Program-made: the position numbers and the translations under genes
Assembly (NCBI RefSeq): GCF_900182785.1
Contig: NZ_FXTS01000004.1
Span: 1 to 64,000 of the forward strand
Origin: Oceanospirillum linum
GTDB taxonomy: Bacteria; Pseudomonadota; Gammaproteobacteria; Pseudomonadales; Halomonadaceae
DNA: 64,000 nucleotides
Reading direction: 5' to 3'
The notes under the pieces: model-generated
The model's database searches: none
What the model was told of the DNA's origin: nothing
The model's input: the letters and a program-made list of their open reading frames with translations, nothing else
Shown: one piece after another, positions 9,437 to 17,332 of the stretch
How the letters are laid out: each line of letters starts with the position of its first letter
How positions within the stretch are numbered: the first letter of the stretch is position 1

Positions 9437-9501
9437 ATTAAACACCACCCTCAACTCTCGACTATCGACCTTAACTATCAACTGAACCAAACTTTAAAAA
9501 A

Positions 9502-10287
9502 TTATAAAGTTTGGGTCAGGTTACGCAGCATGCCATCCGCAGCAGATACTACTTTTGAGTTCATCTCATAAGCACGCTGAGTCGAAATCATATTGACCAG
9601 CTCTTCAACGGCATTAACATTTGAGTTTTCCAGCATCTTATGCTCTATTGAGGCAAAACCATCCTCATTCGGCACACCAACAATTGGAGCCCCGGATGCT
9701 GCCGTCTCTTTGAACAGGTTACCGCCTACAGACTGCAAGCCGGTCGGGTTAACAAAGTCAGCAATAGTAATCTGACCAACTTCATCCTCTTCAGGCTGCC
9801 CTGGCAGCTTTACAGAAACGATACCATCCTTACTGATACTGACCGACTGAGCATCTTCAGGAATTTCTATCACAGGCTCCAAAAGAAAACCGGTAGCCGT
9901 TACCATCTCGCCTTCAGCATTCACCTGGAACTGGCCATTGCGGGTATAGCCCAGCGTACCATCAGGCATCTGGATCTGGAAAAAACCTCTGCCATCCAAA
10001 GCCATATCAAACGGTGCTTCAGTAATCTGCAGGCTGGTGGTTGTATGTATTTTCTGCGTAGCAACAGTCCGCACACCAGTACCCAGCTGCAACCCGGATG
10101 GTAGCTGAGTATTCAAAGAGGATTGGGCACCAGGCTGACGCACTTGTTGATACAGAAGATCCTGAAAGATCGCCCGTTCTTTTTTGAAACCAACCGTGCT
10201 CACATTCGCCAGGTTATTAGAAATGGTACGCAGTTGAGTATCCTGTGCACTTAAACCTGTTTTACTTACCCATAAAGCTGCATGCAT
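9502..10287 (-). CDS. flgG: Flagellar distal rod protein FlgG
   Basis: Distal rod subunit of 261 residues, the standard length. The N-terminal rod/hook signature (SAQDTQLRTISNNLANVSTVGFKKER) and the FlgG-type C-terminus (ENSNVNAVEELVNMISTQRAYEMNSK) are both present. It contains the short insertion after the signature (FQDLLYQQVRQPGAQSS) that distinguishes FlgG from FlgE and FlgF. GAGGA lies 7 bases before the ATG. Confidence 0.97.
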   Translation of the reverse strand: MHAALWVSKTGLSAQDTQLRTISNNLANVSTVGFKKERAIFQDLLYQQVRQPGAQSSLNTQLPSGLQLGTGVRTVATQKIHTTTSLQITEAPFDMALDGRGFFQIQMPDGTLGYTRNGQFQVNAEGEMVTATGFLLEPVIEIPEDAQSVSISKDGIVSVKLPGQPEEDEVGQITIADFVNPTGLQSVGGNLFKETAASGAPIVGVPNEDGFASIEHKMLENSNVNAVEELVNMISTQRAYEMNSKVVSAADGMLRNLTQTL

Positions 10288-10312
10288 TGTCTTGTCCTCA
10301 ATTCGGTTTTAG

Positions 10313-11053
10313 TTAGCTCATGCGCATAACAGAAGCGGCCGCAGCCGAGTTTTCATCAACGGTTTTCATCATTTTAGTCTGCATCTCGTACTGACGCGTC
10401 AGTGAAAGAATACTAATTAATTCCTGAGCCGCATTCACATTACTCGACTCAAGAAAACCGGACTCTACTGTTACAAAAGCATCAGTCTCAGCGGGCTCAC
10501 CCGAGCGCAAACGCATCAGGCCATCCAAGCCCTTCTCCATCTGCTGCTTATCCGGGTTGACCAGCTTAATACGGTCCACCTGAACCAGCTCATTCGCTTC
10601 CGCTCCCTGAGCCTGAACAGAGATAACCCCATCCACACCAATCTCAACATGAGACGCCGGAGGAATCACAACCGGCCCCCCTTCACCCATTACCGGAAGA
10701 CCTTTTCCGGTACGCAGAATTCCATTCGGATCAACAACCATCTCACCTGATCGCGTATAAGCTTCATCACCGGTATTAGACTGCACAGCAATCCAACCAT
10801 CACCCTGAATAGCAATATCCAGAGCACGGTCAGTCTGAATAAAAGCACCACTTTGCATATCCGTGGCGGGACGCTCTGTCAGAGCGTAAACACGAGTTGG
10901 AAAATGCTCACCAAATACCGGCATAGCCCGTGACTGTTCAAAGTCGGCTTTAAAGCCCGTCGTATTAGCATTAGCCAGATTATTTGCCCGAGCCGTTTGC
11001 GCCATCATGTTATGTTTGGCACCGGTCATCGCAATATAAAGCGCTTTATCCAT
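10313..11053 (-). CDS. flgF: Flagellar proximal rod protein FlgF
   Basis: Proximal rod protein of 246 residues, about the family length. It starts MDKALYIAMTGAKHNMMAQTARANNLANANTTGFK in outline: the rod/hook fold signature in its FlgF form, which lacks the FlgG insertion. The C-terminus has ESSNVNAAQELISILSLTRQYEMQ. GAGGT lies 8 bases before the ATG. It is the first gene after the flgE terminator and has its own upstream sigma-54 element, so it should head a flgFGHI unit. Confidence 0.96.
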   Translation of the reverse strand: MDKALYIAMTGAKHNMMAQTARANNLANANTTGFKADFEQSRAMPVFGEHFPTRVYALTERPATDMQSGAFIQTDRALDIAIQGDGWIAVQSNTGDEAYTRSGEMVVDPNGILRTGKGLPVMGEGGPVVIPPASHVEIGVDGVISVQAQGAEANELVQVDRIKLVNPDKQQMEKGLDGLMRLRSGEPAETDAFVTVESGFLESSNVNAAQELISILSLTRQYEMQTKMMKTVDENSAAAASVMRMS

Positions 11054-11192
11054 AGTGGGTTACCTCATTATTATCCATTTGACTAAGCGTCATGGGACAA
11101 CATCAATAGGGTGAGCCTTTGCCGCTTTTTCTTTTCCGCACTCTGTTTGAGGCGCCAAAAACGGCAAAGGGCTTACAATTACCTAAGTAAAT

Positions 11193-11207
11193 GCAAGCCC
11201 TATGCCA
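11193..11207 (-). promoter_or_regulatory. Sigma-54 promoter upstream of flgF
   Basis: Minus-strand sequence TGGCAT-AGGGC-TTGC with correct 12-base GG-to-GC spacing, about 140 bp upstream of flgF. The only departure from consensus is T for C at the end of the -24 box. It lies between the flgE terminator and flgF, where a promoter is needed. Confidence 0.75.
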
Positions 11208-11241
11208 GAAGTGACTTTCATGAGGTCAAGCAGGGAAAATT

Positions 11242-11267
11242 AAAAAAGCCTCTCCTGGGAGAGGCTT
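11242..11267 (-). terminator. Terminator after flgE
   Basis: Perfect 10-bp arms AAGCCTCTCC (11246-11255) and GGAGAGGCTT (11258-11267) with a two-base centre, followed on the minus strand by a T-run. It closes the flgBCDE unit. Confidence 0.9.
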
Positions 11268-11287
11268 ATAAAGTTACGAAACGCTGC

Positions 11288-13378
11288 TTATCGCAGGTTG
11301 ATAATCGTCTGAGTCAGCGTATCAGCTGTTTGCAGAGTTTTAGCATTTGCCTGGTAATCACGCTGAGCAATAATCATCTCAACCAGCTCTTCTGAAAGAT
11401 CAACATTTGAATCTTCAAGAGCTTTAGATGTAATGTTACCGGCAATCCCCACACCAGGGGCATTAACAACCGGATCACCCGACTTAGTGGACTCAGCCCA
11501 CATGGTACCGCCAACCGGGGTCAGACCTTGCTGGTTACGGAAGTTAGCCAAAGCAACCTGTCCTACCAGTTTCGTCTGGCTGTTGGTATAACTGGCAATG
11601 ATCATGCCCGCATCATCAATATCCAGCCCTGCCAACTCACCTGTTGCATAGCCATCCTGAGCCAGAGAGGTTGCTCCAAAAGAGCCCGCAAACTGGGTAG
11701 TCCCGGTCAGATCAATTTCAAAGATCTGAGGTTCATCAGAACCATTCTGATTACCGGTACCATCTTTAGGCACCCAGTCTTTGATCGCCATAGTTTTCAA
11801 CGGCTCATCCAAAACACCGAACTCCGTGAAGTTAAAAGAGAAATAGTCCGGAGTATTTTCGTTGGCATCCGTCACCTTTTCACCATCAACCGTTACATGC
11901 ATATGCCAGCGGTTATCTGCTGCTTCAGATTCAAAAGCAGACATTACTTTAACCATGGACTCCTGAGCCGAAGCAAGGTCAAACCAATCCAGCTCTACAT
12001 CTTGCAATACGTTCAGTGCCAACTGATAAACACCACCTTCTTCTGTACCGGTGTTGGCATCTCGCTCTACTTCAAGCGCATCCAGCATTTGACGGTAAAC
12101 ATCCTCATAGTCTGAAGCCGCCGCAGGCAAAGGCACATTAGTCATATTGATTTCTGCCGTCAGAGGGTCGGCAGGAGGTACAAGCGTTGTCATAACCGCC
12201 ATACGCAAATCACCAGCAATGGTATCAATACCCGCGTAAGCCCGTTGGCCGCCAGAGATCACGCCATTAAGCTCTGTCAGTGCATCTTCAAAAACAGCAT
12301 TAGACACACCTGAGCTTGGGACGACCGGAAGAAAGTCATCAAGAGCCTTGTAGGCATCCTCATAAAACTCTTTGGTACGTCCTGTGCTAGCATCAACCAT
12401 ATCCTGAAGAGCTGTTTTTATTTGCTCCAAACGAGTTCCACGATCTTGATCCGCCGCCAGAGTGGTGTCAGTCGCCAATGGCGGAGCAGCTGCAAAGTCT
12501 GCTGAAAACGTTGGTGGCAATATAGCCGCAATATCAGCATCCAGGACACCATCCCCCGTATTGCCCGGAGAGCCCACACCTGCAGCCGCGGTATCATCCT
12601 GACCGTCCGCATCACCTGGAAACCGATAACCATCGTCAGATACAGGATAACTAACAGGATTCAGCGCACCCGTCAGGCCATGTTTGGCAGCACCAATCAG
12701 GGTTTGAATCGCCCGGGTTGGCTCACCATACTCCGGCAGATAAGGCGGCTGCTTGACGAAGTACTGGGTCATTGTATGGGAGTTACCCAAGGTGTCATAA
12801 ACGACCGACGGATACAGATGGGTATAAGTATCTGAATCATTCGGGTCAAAAATATAGTTAGTCGGCGCATCTGCACGGGAGTCCAGATTAAAGGCAACAT
12901 CAACTTCAGAGGTCGCATTCGGCGAGATGTTCGCCTGTGGGATAAAGATATCATCAATAGCACCAACAGCAATACCATCACCATTGGCATTAGCAGGGTA
13001 TCCCTGAAGCTTATAATCCGTATTGGTTACAACATAACCATCTTTATCTACACCAAACATACCTGCCCGGGTGTAATTGATTTCACCGTTACCCGCCTCA
13101 ACAACAAAGAAGCCGTTACCATCAATCGCCATATCAAGGCTTCTCTGGGTAAAGGATGTCCCGCCCTGAGAAAACTGTTGCGAGATATTGGTAACCTGGA
13201 CACCATTACCTGTCTGATTTGATGTAGACCCCATACCAGATGTTGCGTAAACATCCGCAAACTCTGCACGGGATTTTTTAAAACCTACTGTACTGGCGTT
13301 AGCAATATTATTACCAACGGTATCCAAGTGTTTTTTAGCCGCTGACAGGCCAGAAATACCAAGACTGAATGTGCTCAT
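11288..13378 (-). CDS. flgE: Flagellar hook protein FlgE with large insertion
   Basis: Main subunit of the flagellar hook. The N-terminal signature (LDTVGNNIANASTVGFKKSR, residues 18-37) and the C-terminal axial helix (SNVDLSEELVEMIIAQRDYQ) are clear. At 696 residues it is far longer than usual (about 400-450). The extra sequence, about residues 211-488, splits the normally adjacent strands YDTLGNSHTMTQYFV and NRWHMHVTVDG. The insert has a Gly/Asp/Ala-rich first part and then several predicted amphipathic, acidic helices (for example RLEQIKTALQDMVDA and VYRQMLDALEVERDA). The reading frame is intact and flanked by normal hook domains, so this looks like a surface domain, not a frameshift. Last gene of flgBCDE. 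Confidence 0.95.
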   Translation of the reverse strand: MSTFSLGISGLSAAKKHLDTVGNNIANASTVGFKKSRAEFADVYATSGMGSTSNQTGNGVQVTNISQQFSQGGTSFTQRSLDMAIDGNGFFVVEAGNGEINYTRAGMFGVDKDGYVVTNTDYKLQGYPANANGDGIAVGAIDDIFIPQANISPNATSEVDVAFNLDSRADAPTNYIFDPNDSDTYTHLYPSVVYDTLGNSHTMTQYFVKQPPYLPEYGEPTRAIQTLIGAAKHGLTGALNPVSYPVSDDGYRFPGDADGQDDTAAAGVGSPGNTGDGVLDADIAAILPPTFSADFAAAPPLATDTTLAADQDRGTRLEQIKTALQDMVDASTGRTKEFYEDAYKALDDFLPVVPSSGVSNAVFEDALTELNGVISGGQRAYAGIDTIAGDLRMAVMTTLVPPADPLTAEINMTNVPLPAAASDYEDVYRQMLDALEVERDANTGTEEGGVYQLALNVLQDVELDWFDLASAQESMVKVMSAFESEAADNRWHMHVTVDGEKVTDANENTPDYFSFNFTEFGVLDEPLKTMAIKDWVPKDGTGNQNGSDEPQIFEIDLTGTTQFAGSFGATSLAQDGYATGELAGLDIDDAGMIIASYTNSQTKLVGQVALANFRNQQGLTPVGGTMWAESTKSGDPVVNAPGVGIAGNITSKALEDSNVDLSEELVEMIIAQRDYQANAKTLQTADTLTQTIINLR

Positions 13379-13403
13379 AATCCTTAATCCTTACTTTCTA
13401 AAT

Positions 13404-14111
13404 TTAGAAAAATTCATTCACTTCGCTTAATGCGATCGAGCCTTCACCGGCAAGGTTTAGCCACACTTCACCGCCATTAGCGATAGTGACGCTGTTCACA
13501 TTAGCGTTGGTATAGGTTGTAAGACCGAGTGACTGACCATTAATCTCAGCACTTGAAATCACCTGATACAAACCCGGTTGAGCTGGCTCACCATTATCCA
13601 TGACGCCATCCCATTCAAAATCAATCCGGCCTTCTGAAAAAACACCTGATTCATTACGGTACTGACTGGTATCGACGGTCTTTAGCACCTGGCCATTATT
13701 ATCCACAATCATCATATCCAGGTTATTCGCACTGGAAGATAGGAAAACACTGCCTGTGAAACTTCCACCCTCAACAAGATTACCGATATTAGATTGAATC
13801 TGAACTTTTCGCCCCACCAAAGCAGAAGCCTGTAGCGCCTGAGAGGACTGCAGCGAGGTGATAAAGCCTTCAGTTACGGTATTCAGGTTCTGAATACCCT
13901 CAACCATCGAAAGTTGAGATAACTGCGCCATATATTCCGCATTACCCTGGGGCTCTAACGGATCCTGGTTATTCATTTGTGCAATCATGAGTTTCATAAA
14001 CTCATCTTTACCCATCTCATTACTTTTAGCTGCATTAGCTGCTGCTTCGGCCTGCTTAACAGCATCAATGCTATTATTTGCCCAGAACTCACTATTCGTA
14101 TTTACCGCCAT
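13404..14111 (-). CDS. flgD: Flagellar hook cap FlgD
   Basis: Cap that assembles hook subunits and is lost afterwards. The conserved N-terminal block KDEFMKLMIAQMNNQDPLEP (about residues 35-54) and the following MAQLSQLSMVEGIQNLN are diagnostic. The C-terminal half has the Ig/tudor-like region (EWDGVMDNGEPAQPGLYQV). The length, 235 residues, is normal. The start has GAGGT eight bases upstream. It sits between flgC and flgE in the expected order. Confidence 0.96.
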   Translation of the reverse strand: MAVNTNSEFWANNSIDAVKQAEAAANAAKSNEMGKDEFMKLMIAQMNNQDPLEPQGNAEYMAQLSQLSMVEGIQNLNTVTEGFITSLQSSQALQASALVGRKVQIQSNIGNLVEGGSFTGSVFLSSSANNLDMMIVDNNGQVLKTVDTSQYRNESGVFSEGRIDFEWDGVMDNGEPAQPGLYQVISSAEINGQSLGLTTYTNANVNSVTIANGGEVWLNLAGEGSIALSEVNEFF

Positions 14112-14126
14112 GATCCGCTACCTCGC

Positions 14127-14579
14127 TTACTGGCCTAACGTCAGAACACGCTGCATCATTGTTTTTGCAGTATTCATGACTTCAACATTGGTTTGAAATG
14201 AGCGAGAAGCAGACAGCATATCCGCCATCTCTTCCACAACATTAACGTTAGGGTAGAACACATAACCTTCTTCGTTAGCCATCGGATGATCCGGTTCAAA
14301 ACGGCGCTGAAGCGGGGCATCACTTTCTACGATACCGCGAACTAAAACACCTTCACCGGCACTATCTCTGGGGTCAAAACTGGTCACGGGATTACCTAAC
14401 TCACCCTGCTTATAATTTTCCAGCATAGGAGCAAAAACTGCCTTACGGGCCCGGTAAGTCTCATCAACACTACTGCTGACACTTTGCGCGTTCGCCATAT
14501 TACTGGCGGTGGTATTCAGACGAAGTGTCTGAGCACTCATTCCGCTACCTGCGATATTAAAAACCTTGCCTAAAGACAT
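14127..14579 (-). CDS. flgC: Flagellar rod protein FlgC
   Basis: Proximal rod subunit of 150 residues. The rod signature is in its FlgC form (IAGSGMSAQTLRLNTTASNMANA), followed by VFYPNVNVVEEMADMLSASR and the C-terminal helix NVEVMNTAKTMM. GAGGAG precedes the ATG and overlaps the end of flgB, which stops 2 bp before the start codon; translation is probably coupled. Confidence 0.97.
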   Translation of the reverse strand: MSLGKVFNIAGSGMSAQTLRLNTTASNMANAQSVSSSVDETYRARKAVFAPMLENYKQGELGNPVTSFDPRDSAGEGVLVRGIVESDAPLQRRFEPDHPMANEEGYVFYPNVNVVEEMADMLSASRSFQTNVEVMNTAKTMMQRVLTLGQ

Positions 14580-14581
14580 AA

Positions 14582-14983
14582 TTATTCACTCCTCAGCGCT
14601 TTGCTTAACCCTTTGAACTTACTATTCAAAAAGGTAAAGCTTGACTGAAATTCAAGAGAGTTACGGGCATATTGTGCCTGCTCAATATCAGTTTCTACCG
14701 TATTGCCATCAACAGCAGGCTGAGTCGGAATCCGATACTTCAGCGAGCTCTCTGTCACAACGGCTTCGGCAGGTATATGACGCGCATTGGTACGATTCAG
14801 CTCCATGCGATCACGACTCTCATATTCGCCGCGCAGAATTCCTTTAAAATCCAGATCCCGCGCTTTAAAACCCGGTGTATCTGAGTTGGCAATATTGTTT
14901 GCCAGAATCTCAGAGCGTTCCGTGCGCACACGAAGAGCATCGGGATGAATACCCAGAGCGTTTTTAAAACTGATTGCGGTCAT
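14582..14983 (-). CDS. flgB: Flagellar rod protein FlgB
   Basis: Proximal rod subunit and first gene of flgBCDE. It has 133 residues and the signature LRVRTERSEILANNIANSDTPGFKARD (residues about 17-43, abbreviated form ILANNIANSDTPGF). The C-terminal helix (LNSKFKGLSKALR) is typical. AGGTAGGG lies before the ATG. A sigma-54-like element lies about 40-50 bp upstream. Genes often found upstream in Pseudomonas and Vibrio (flgA, flgMN, cheV, cheR) are not here. Confidence 0.96.
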   Translation of the reverse strand: MTAISFKNALGIHPDALRVRTERSEILANNIANSDTPGFKARDLDFKGILRGEYESRDRMELNRTNARHIPAEAVVTESSLKYRIPTQPAVDGNTVETDIEQAQYARNSLEFQSSFTFLNSKFKGLSKALRSE

Positions 14984-15018
14984 AATTTGCCCTACCTGTT
15001 TGCTTTGCCCTTATAGAT

Positions 15019-15034
15019 ACAAACATCGTGCCAA
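15019..15034 (-). promoter_or_regulatory. Sigma-54 type promoter for flgB operon
   Basis: Minus-strand sequence TTGGCACG-ATGT-TTGT. The -24 box is perfect and the spacing correct, but the -12 dinucleotide is GT where GC is expected. It lies 36-51 bp upstream of flgB. The surrounding A/T-rich DNA (15035-15110) contains no gene. Confidence 0.7.
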
Positions 15035-15134
15035 ATAAAAAAAACCTTAAAAAACAAATAGATAAATATTTAAAAAAAACATAAAACAGAAAGAAGTACT
15101 TTAAAAGGAAGTAGTTTGCCGCTTTTCCCAGGCA

Positions 15135-15157
15135 TAAAAAAACCGCCCGAAGGCGGT
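15135..15157 (-). terminator. Terminator after acyl-CoA dehydrogenase
   Basis: On the minus strand ACCGCC-TTCG-GGCGGT is followed by seven T. The loop is a UUCG tetraloop closed by C-G, an exceptionally stable hairpin. It separates the fatty-acid genes from the flagellar operon. Confidence 0.92.
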
Positions 15158-15189
15158 CAATGGTACACGTTAATGATTGAGCTCCGGGT

Positions 15190-16347
15190 TCAACCCAGCT
15201 CCTTCAGAATTTCCCTTGCGATAATCACTCGTTGGATTTCGCTAGTACCTTCATAAATAGTGGTGACACGGGCGTCCCGGGCAAAGCGCTCCAGTGGGTA
15301 CTCTTTGACGTAGCCGTTGCCACCCATAAGCTGTAGAGCACTGTAGCAGGCGGTATTGGCTTTTTCAGTGGCATAGAGTTTGGCCATCGAGGCTTCTTTG
15401 GCAAAAGGTAGACCTTGCTCTTTTTTCCAGGCCGCACTCATCAGCAACAAACGCGCTGCTTCCAATTCGGTATAATGATCCGCCATCATCCACTGTAATC
15501 CCTGAAAAGCAGCCAGTGGCTTACCAAACTGTTCCCGTTCTTTGGTGTAGCGCGCCGCGTAGTCTATAGCTGCACTGCCGATGCCTAGCGCCAGAGAACC
15601 GATACCAATGCGCCCCCCTGCCAGTTCTGCCACGGCAATACGGAAACCATCATTCAACTTGCCCATAATGGCAGAGTCCGGTACACGGCAGTTATCAAAT
15701 ACAACCTCGTTGGTAGCGGAGGCCTTTTGGCCCATTTTATCCTCTGCTTTGCTGATGGTAATACCAGGATTATCTGCATCAACCAAAAAGCAGGAGATGC
15801 CCTTACCTTTAGGAGCATCTTTATCTGTCACCGCCCAGACCACAAAAACACCGGCATATTCAGCGCTACTGATCCACTGCTTAGCACCGTTGATCACCCA
15901 GTCTTCGCCATCTTTAATGGCACTGGCACGCATACCGGAAGGATCTGATCCCGCATTAGCTTCACTTAAACAGAAGCTACCTGCAGCAAATTCGCCACTG
16001 CATATTTTAGGAATATACTTCTGGCGCTGCTCTTCGTTACCCACTTCCTGAATCACTTCGGCCACCATATTGGTTACCGACATGGTAACGGCGGTGGAGG
16101 CACAGGCCCGGGCAATTTCTGTCATCGCAACGCTAAAAGCAACCACACCGGCTTCAGAGCCGCCATATTCCGCTTTTACATTCAGCCCCATGAAGCCCAG
16201 ATCTGAAAGCTTTTTCAGGTTGGATAACAGAGTCTCTCTATTGCCAGTCTGATCCAGTTCTGCAGCCACTGGCTCCAGTTCTGTTTCGGCGAATTTACGC
16301 GCCATATCCTGAATCATCTGCTGCTCTTCGGTTAATGCCATCTGCAT
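15190..16347 (-). CDS. Acyl-CoA dehydrogenase (short/branched-chain type)
   Basis: FAD enzyme that oxidises an acyl-CoA to the 2-enoyl-CoA, passing electrons to ETF. The N-terminal helical domain (EEQQMIQDMARKFAETELEP), the FAD/substrate signature CLSEANAGSDPSGM and the C-terminal YEGTSEIQRVIIAREIL are all present. The Glu in YEGT is the probable catalytic base of short-chain members. The start at 16347 is preceded by GAGGAAG at 8 bases, and the product is 385 residues, standard. It lies last in a run with an SDR dehydrogenase and an acyl-CoA synthetase. The exact substrate (2-methylbutanoyl-, isobutyryl- or butyryl-CoA) cannot be read from the sequence. Confidence 0.93.
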   Translation of the reverse strand: MQMALTEEQQMIQDMARKFAETELEPVAAELDQTGNRETLLSNLKKLSDLGFMGLNVKAEYGGSEAGVVAFSVAMTEIARACASTAVTMSVTNMVAEVIQEVGNEEQRQKYIPKICSGEFAAGSFCLSEANAGSDPSGMRASAIKDGEDWVINGAKQWISSAEYAGVFVVWAVTDKDAPKGKGISCFLVDADNPGITISKAEDKMGQKASATNEVVFDNCRVPDSAIMGKLNDGFRIAVAELAGGRIGIGSLALGIGSAAIDYAARYTKEREQFGKPLAAFQGLQWMMADHYTELEAARLLLMSAAWKKEQGLPFAKEASMAKLYATEKANTACYSALQLMGGNGYVKEYPLERFARDARVTTIYEGTSEIQRVIIAREILKELG

Positions 16348-16394
16348 CGCGGTCTTCCTCAATTCTTCAAATTAAGCGGCATATTCAATATGGT

Positions 16395-17156
16395 TCAAAC
16401 CATACGAATGGCACCATCCAAGCGGATCACCTCGCCGTTCAGCATGGTATTTTCAATAATATGACAGGCCATTGCTGCAAACTCTGCAGGCTTACCTAAG
16501 CGTTTAGGGAAAGGTACTGAGTTACCCAAAGCCTCAACAGCTTCGTCGGGAATATCGCTCATCATTGGTGTTTCAAATACCCCCGGTGCCAGTGTCATCA
16601 CCCGGATACCATGACGGGAGAGTTCACGGGCTAGAGGCAGCGCCATACCGGCAACACCCGCTTTAGATGAGGCGTAAGAGGCCTGACCAACCTGACCATC
16701 AAAGGCGGCAATAGAAGCTGTGTTGATAATAATGCCGCGTTCGTTATCCGCCAGAGGCTCATTTTTAGCCATCGCCTGAGCAGCCAGTCGGTTCACATTA
16801 AATGTACCCACTAAGTTGATATTCACGCCTTTAGCAAACAGCTCAAGAGAGGCTGGATTCAACTCACGATCCAACAGTTTTTGTACAACAACAATACCGG
16901 CGCAGTGAACAACACCGTGCAGGGCACCGTATGACTCAACGGCTAAATTAACGGCGTTTTGCACATCCTCTTCCGAGGTAATATCAGTGGCGATAAAACT
17001 TGCCGCCTGACCCAGCTCCGCTGCTAGCTCGACACCGGCCTTGTTGATATCAGCCAGTACCACATTAGCTCCCTGCTCGATCAGACTGCGGGTTGTCGCT
17101 TCGCCTAAACCTGAAGCAGCGCCAGTGACCAGAAAGGTTTTTCCTGAAATTTTCAT
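16395..17156 (-). CDS. SDR 3-hydroxyacyl-CoA dehydrogenase (HSD10/IvdG type)
   Basis: NAD-dependent short-chain dehydrogenase of 253 residues. The cofactor motif TGAASGLG (about residues 11-18) and the catalytic YASSK (YxxxK) with an upstream Ser (NTASIAAF) are visible. The insertion-rich middle and the ending LDGAIRMV resemble the 3-hydroxyacyl-CoA / 2-methyl-3-hydroxybutyryl-CoA dehydrogenase group, not fatty-acid synthesis FabG. It sits 47 bp before the acyl-CoA dehydrogenase and after the acyl-CoA synthetase, supporting a role in acyl-CoA or isoleucine breakdown. The specific substrate is inferred from context. Confidence 0.85.
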   Translation of the reverse strand: MKISGKTFLVTGAASGLGEATTRSLIEQGANVVLADINKAGVELAAELGQAASFIATDITSEEDVQNAVNLAVESYGALHGVVHCAGIVVVQKLLDRELNPASLELFAKGVNINLVGTFNVNRLAAQAMAKNEPLADNERGIIINTASIAAFDGQVGQASYASSKAGVAGMALPLARELSRHGIRVMTLAPGVFETPMMSDIPDEAVEALGNSVPFPKRLGKPAEFAAMACHIIENTMLNGEVIRLDGAIRMV

Positions 17157-17176
17157 GGAGTTTCTCTCACGTTTAC

Positions 17177-17287
17177 GTTGCCACGTCGGGCGTGGGAACG
17201 AGTTGACTCTTAACAGGCTCCCACGCTCGGCATGGTAGCCAAAATAGTTTGTCTTTGCCGCGATAGCATGTCGGGCTAAAGCCCGAC
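17177..17287. repeat. REP-like palindrome cluster in gap before SDR gene
   Basis: Three GC-rich palindromes lie within 111 bp between the acyl-CoA synthetase and the SDR gene: 17177-17199 (GTTGCCACG/CGTGGGAAC, one mismatch), 17216-17240 (GGCT...AGCC, imperfect) and 17270-17287 (GTCGGGCT-AA-AGCCCGAC, perfect). Elements of this kind are commonly dispersed in gammaproteobacterial genomes as REP/BIME units. That these are multicopy is inferred; only this cluster is visible here. Confidence 0.65.
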
Positions 17288-17332
17288 CTACAAAACGATG
17301 AATGCAAAAGTTACGAGCCGTAAAGCTATAAG

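Noticed and set aside
11528..12115. 195-codon plus-strand frame opposite the flgE insertion
   Set aside because: Considered because the insert is unusual, but it has no ribosome site or domain, and the flgE frame through the insert is open and flanked by normal hook sequence.
17177..17287. CRISPR-like repeat set
   Set aside because: The three palindromes differ in sequence and have no regular spacers; REP-like elements fit better.
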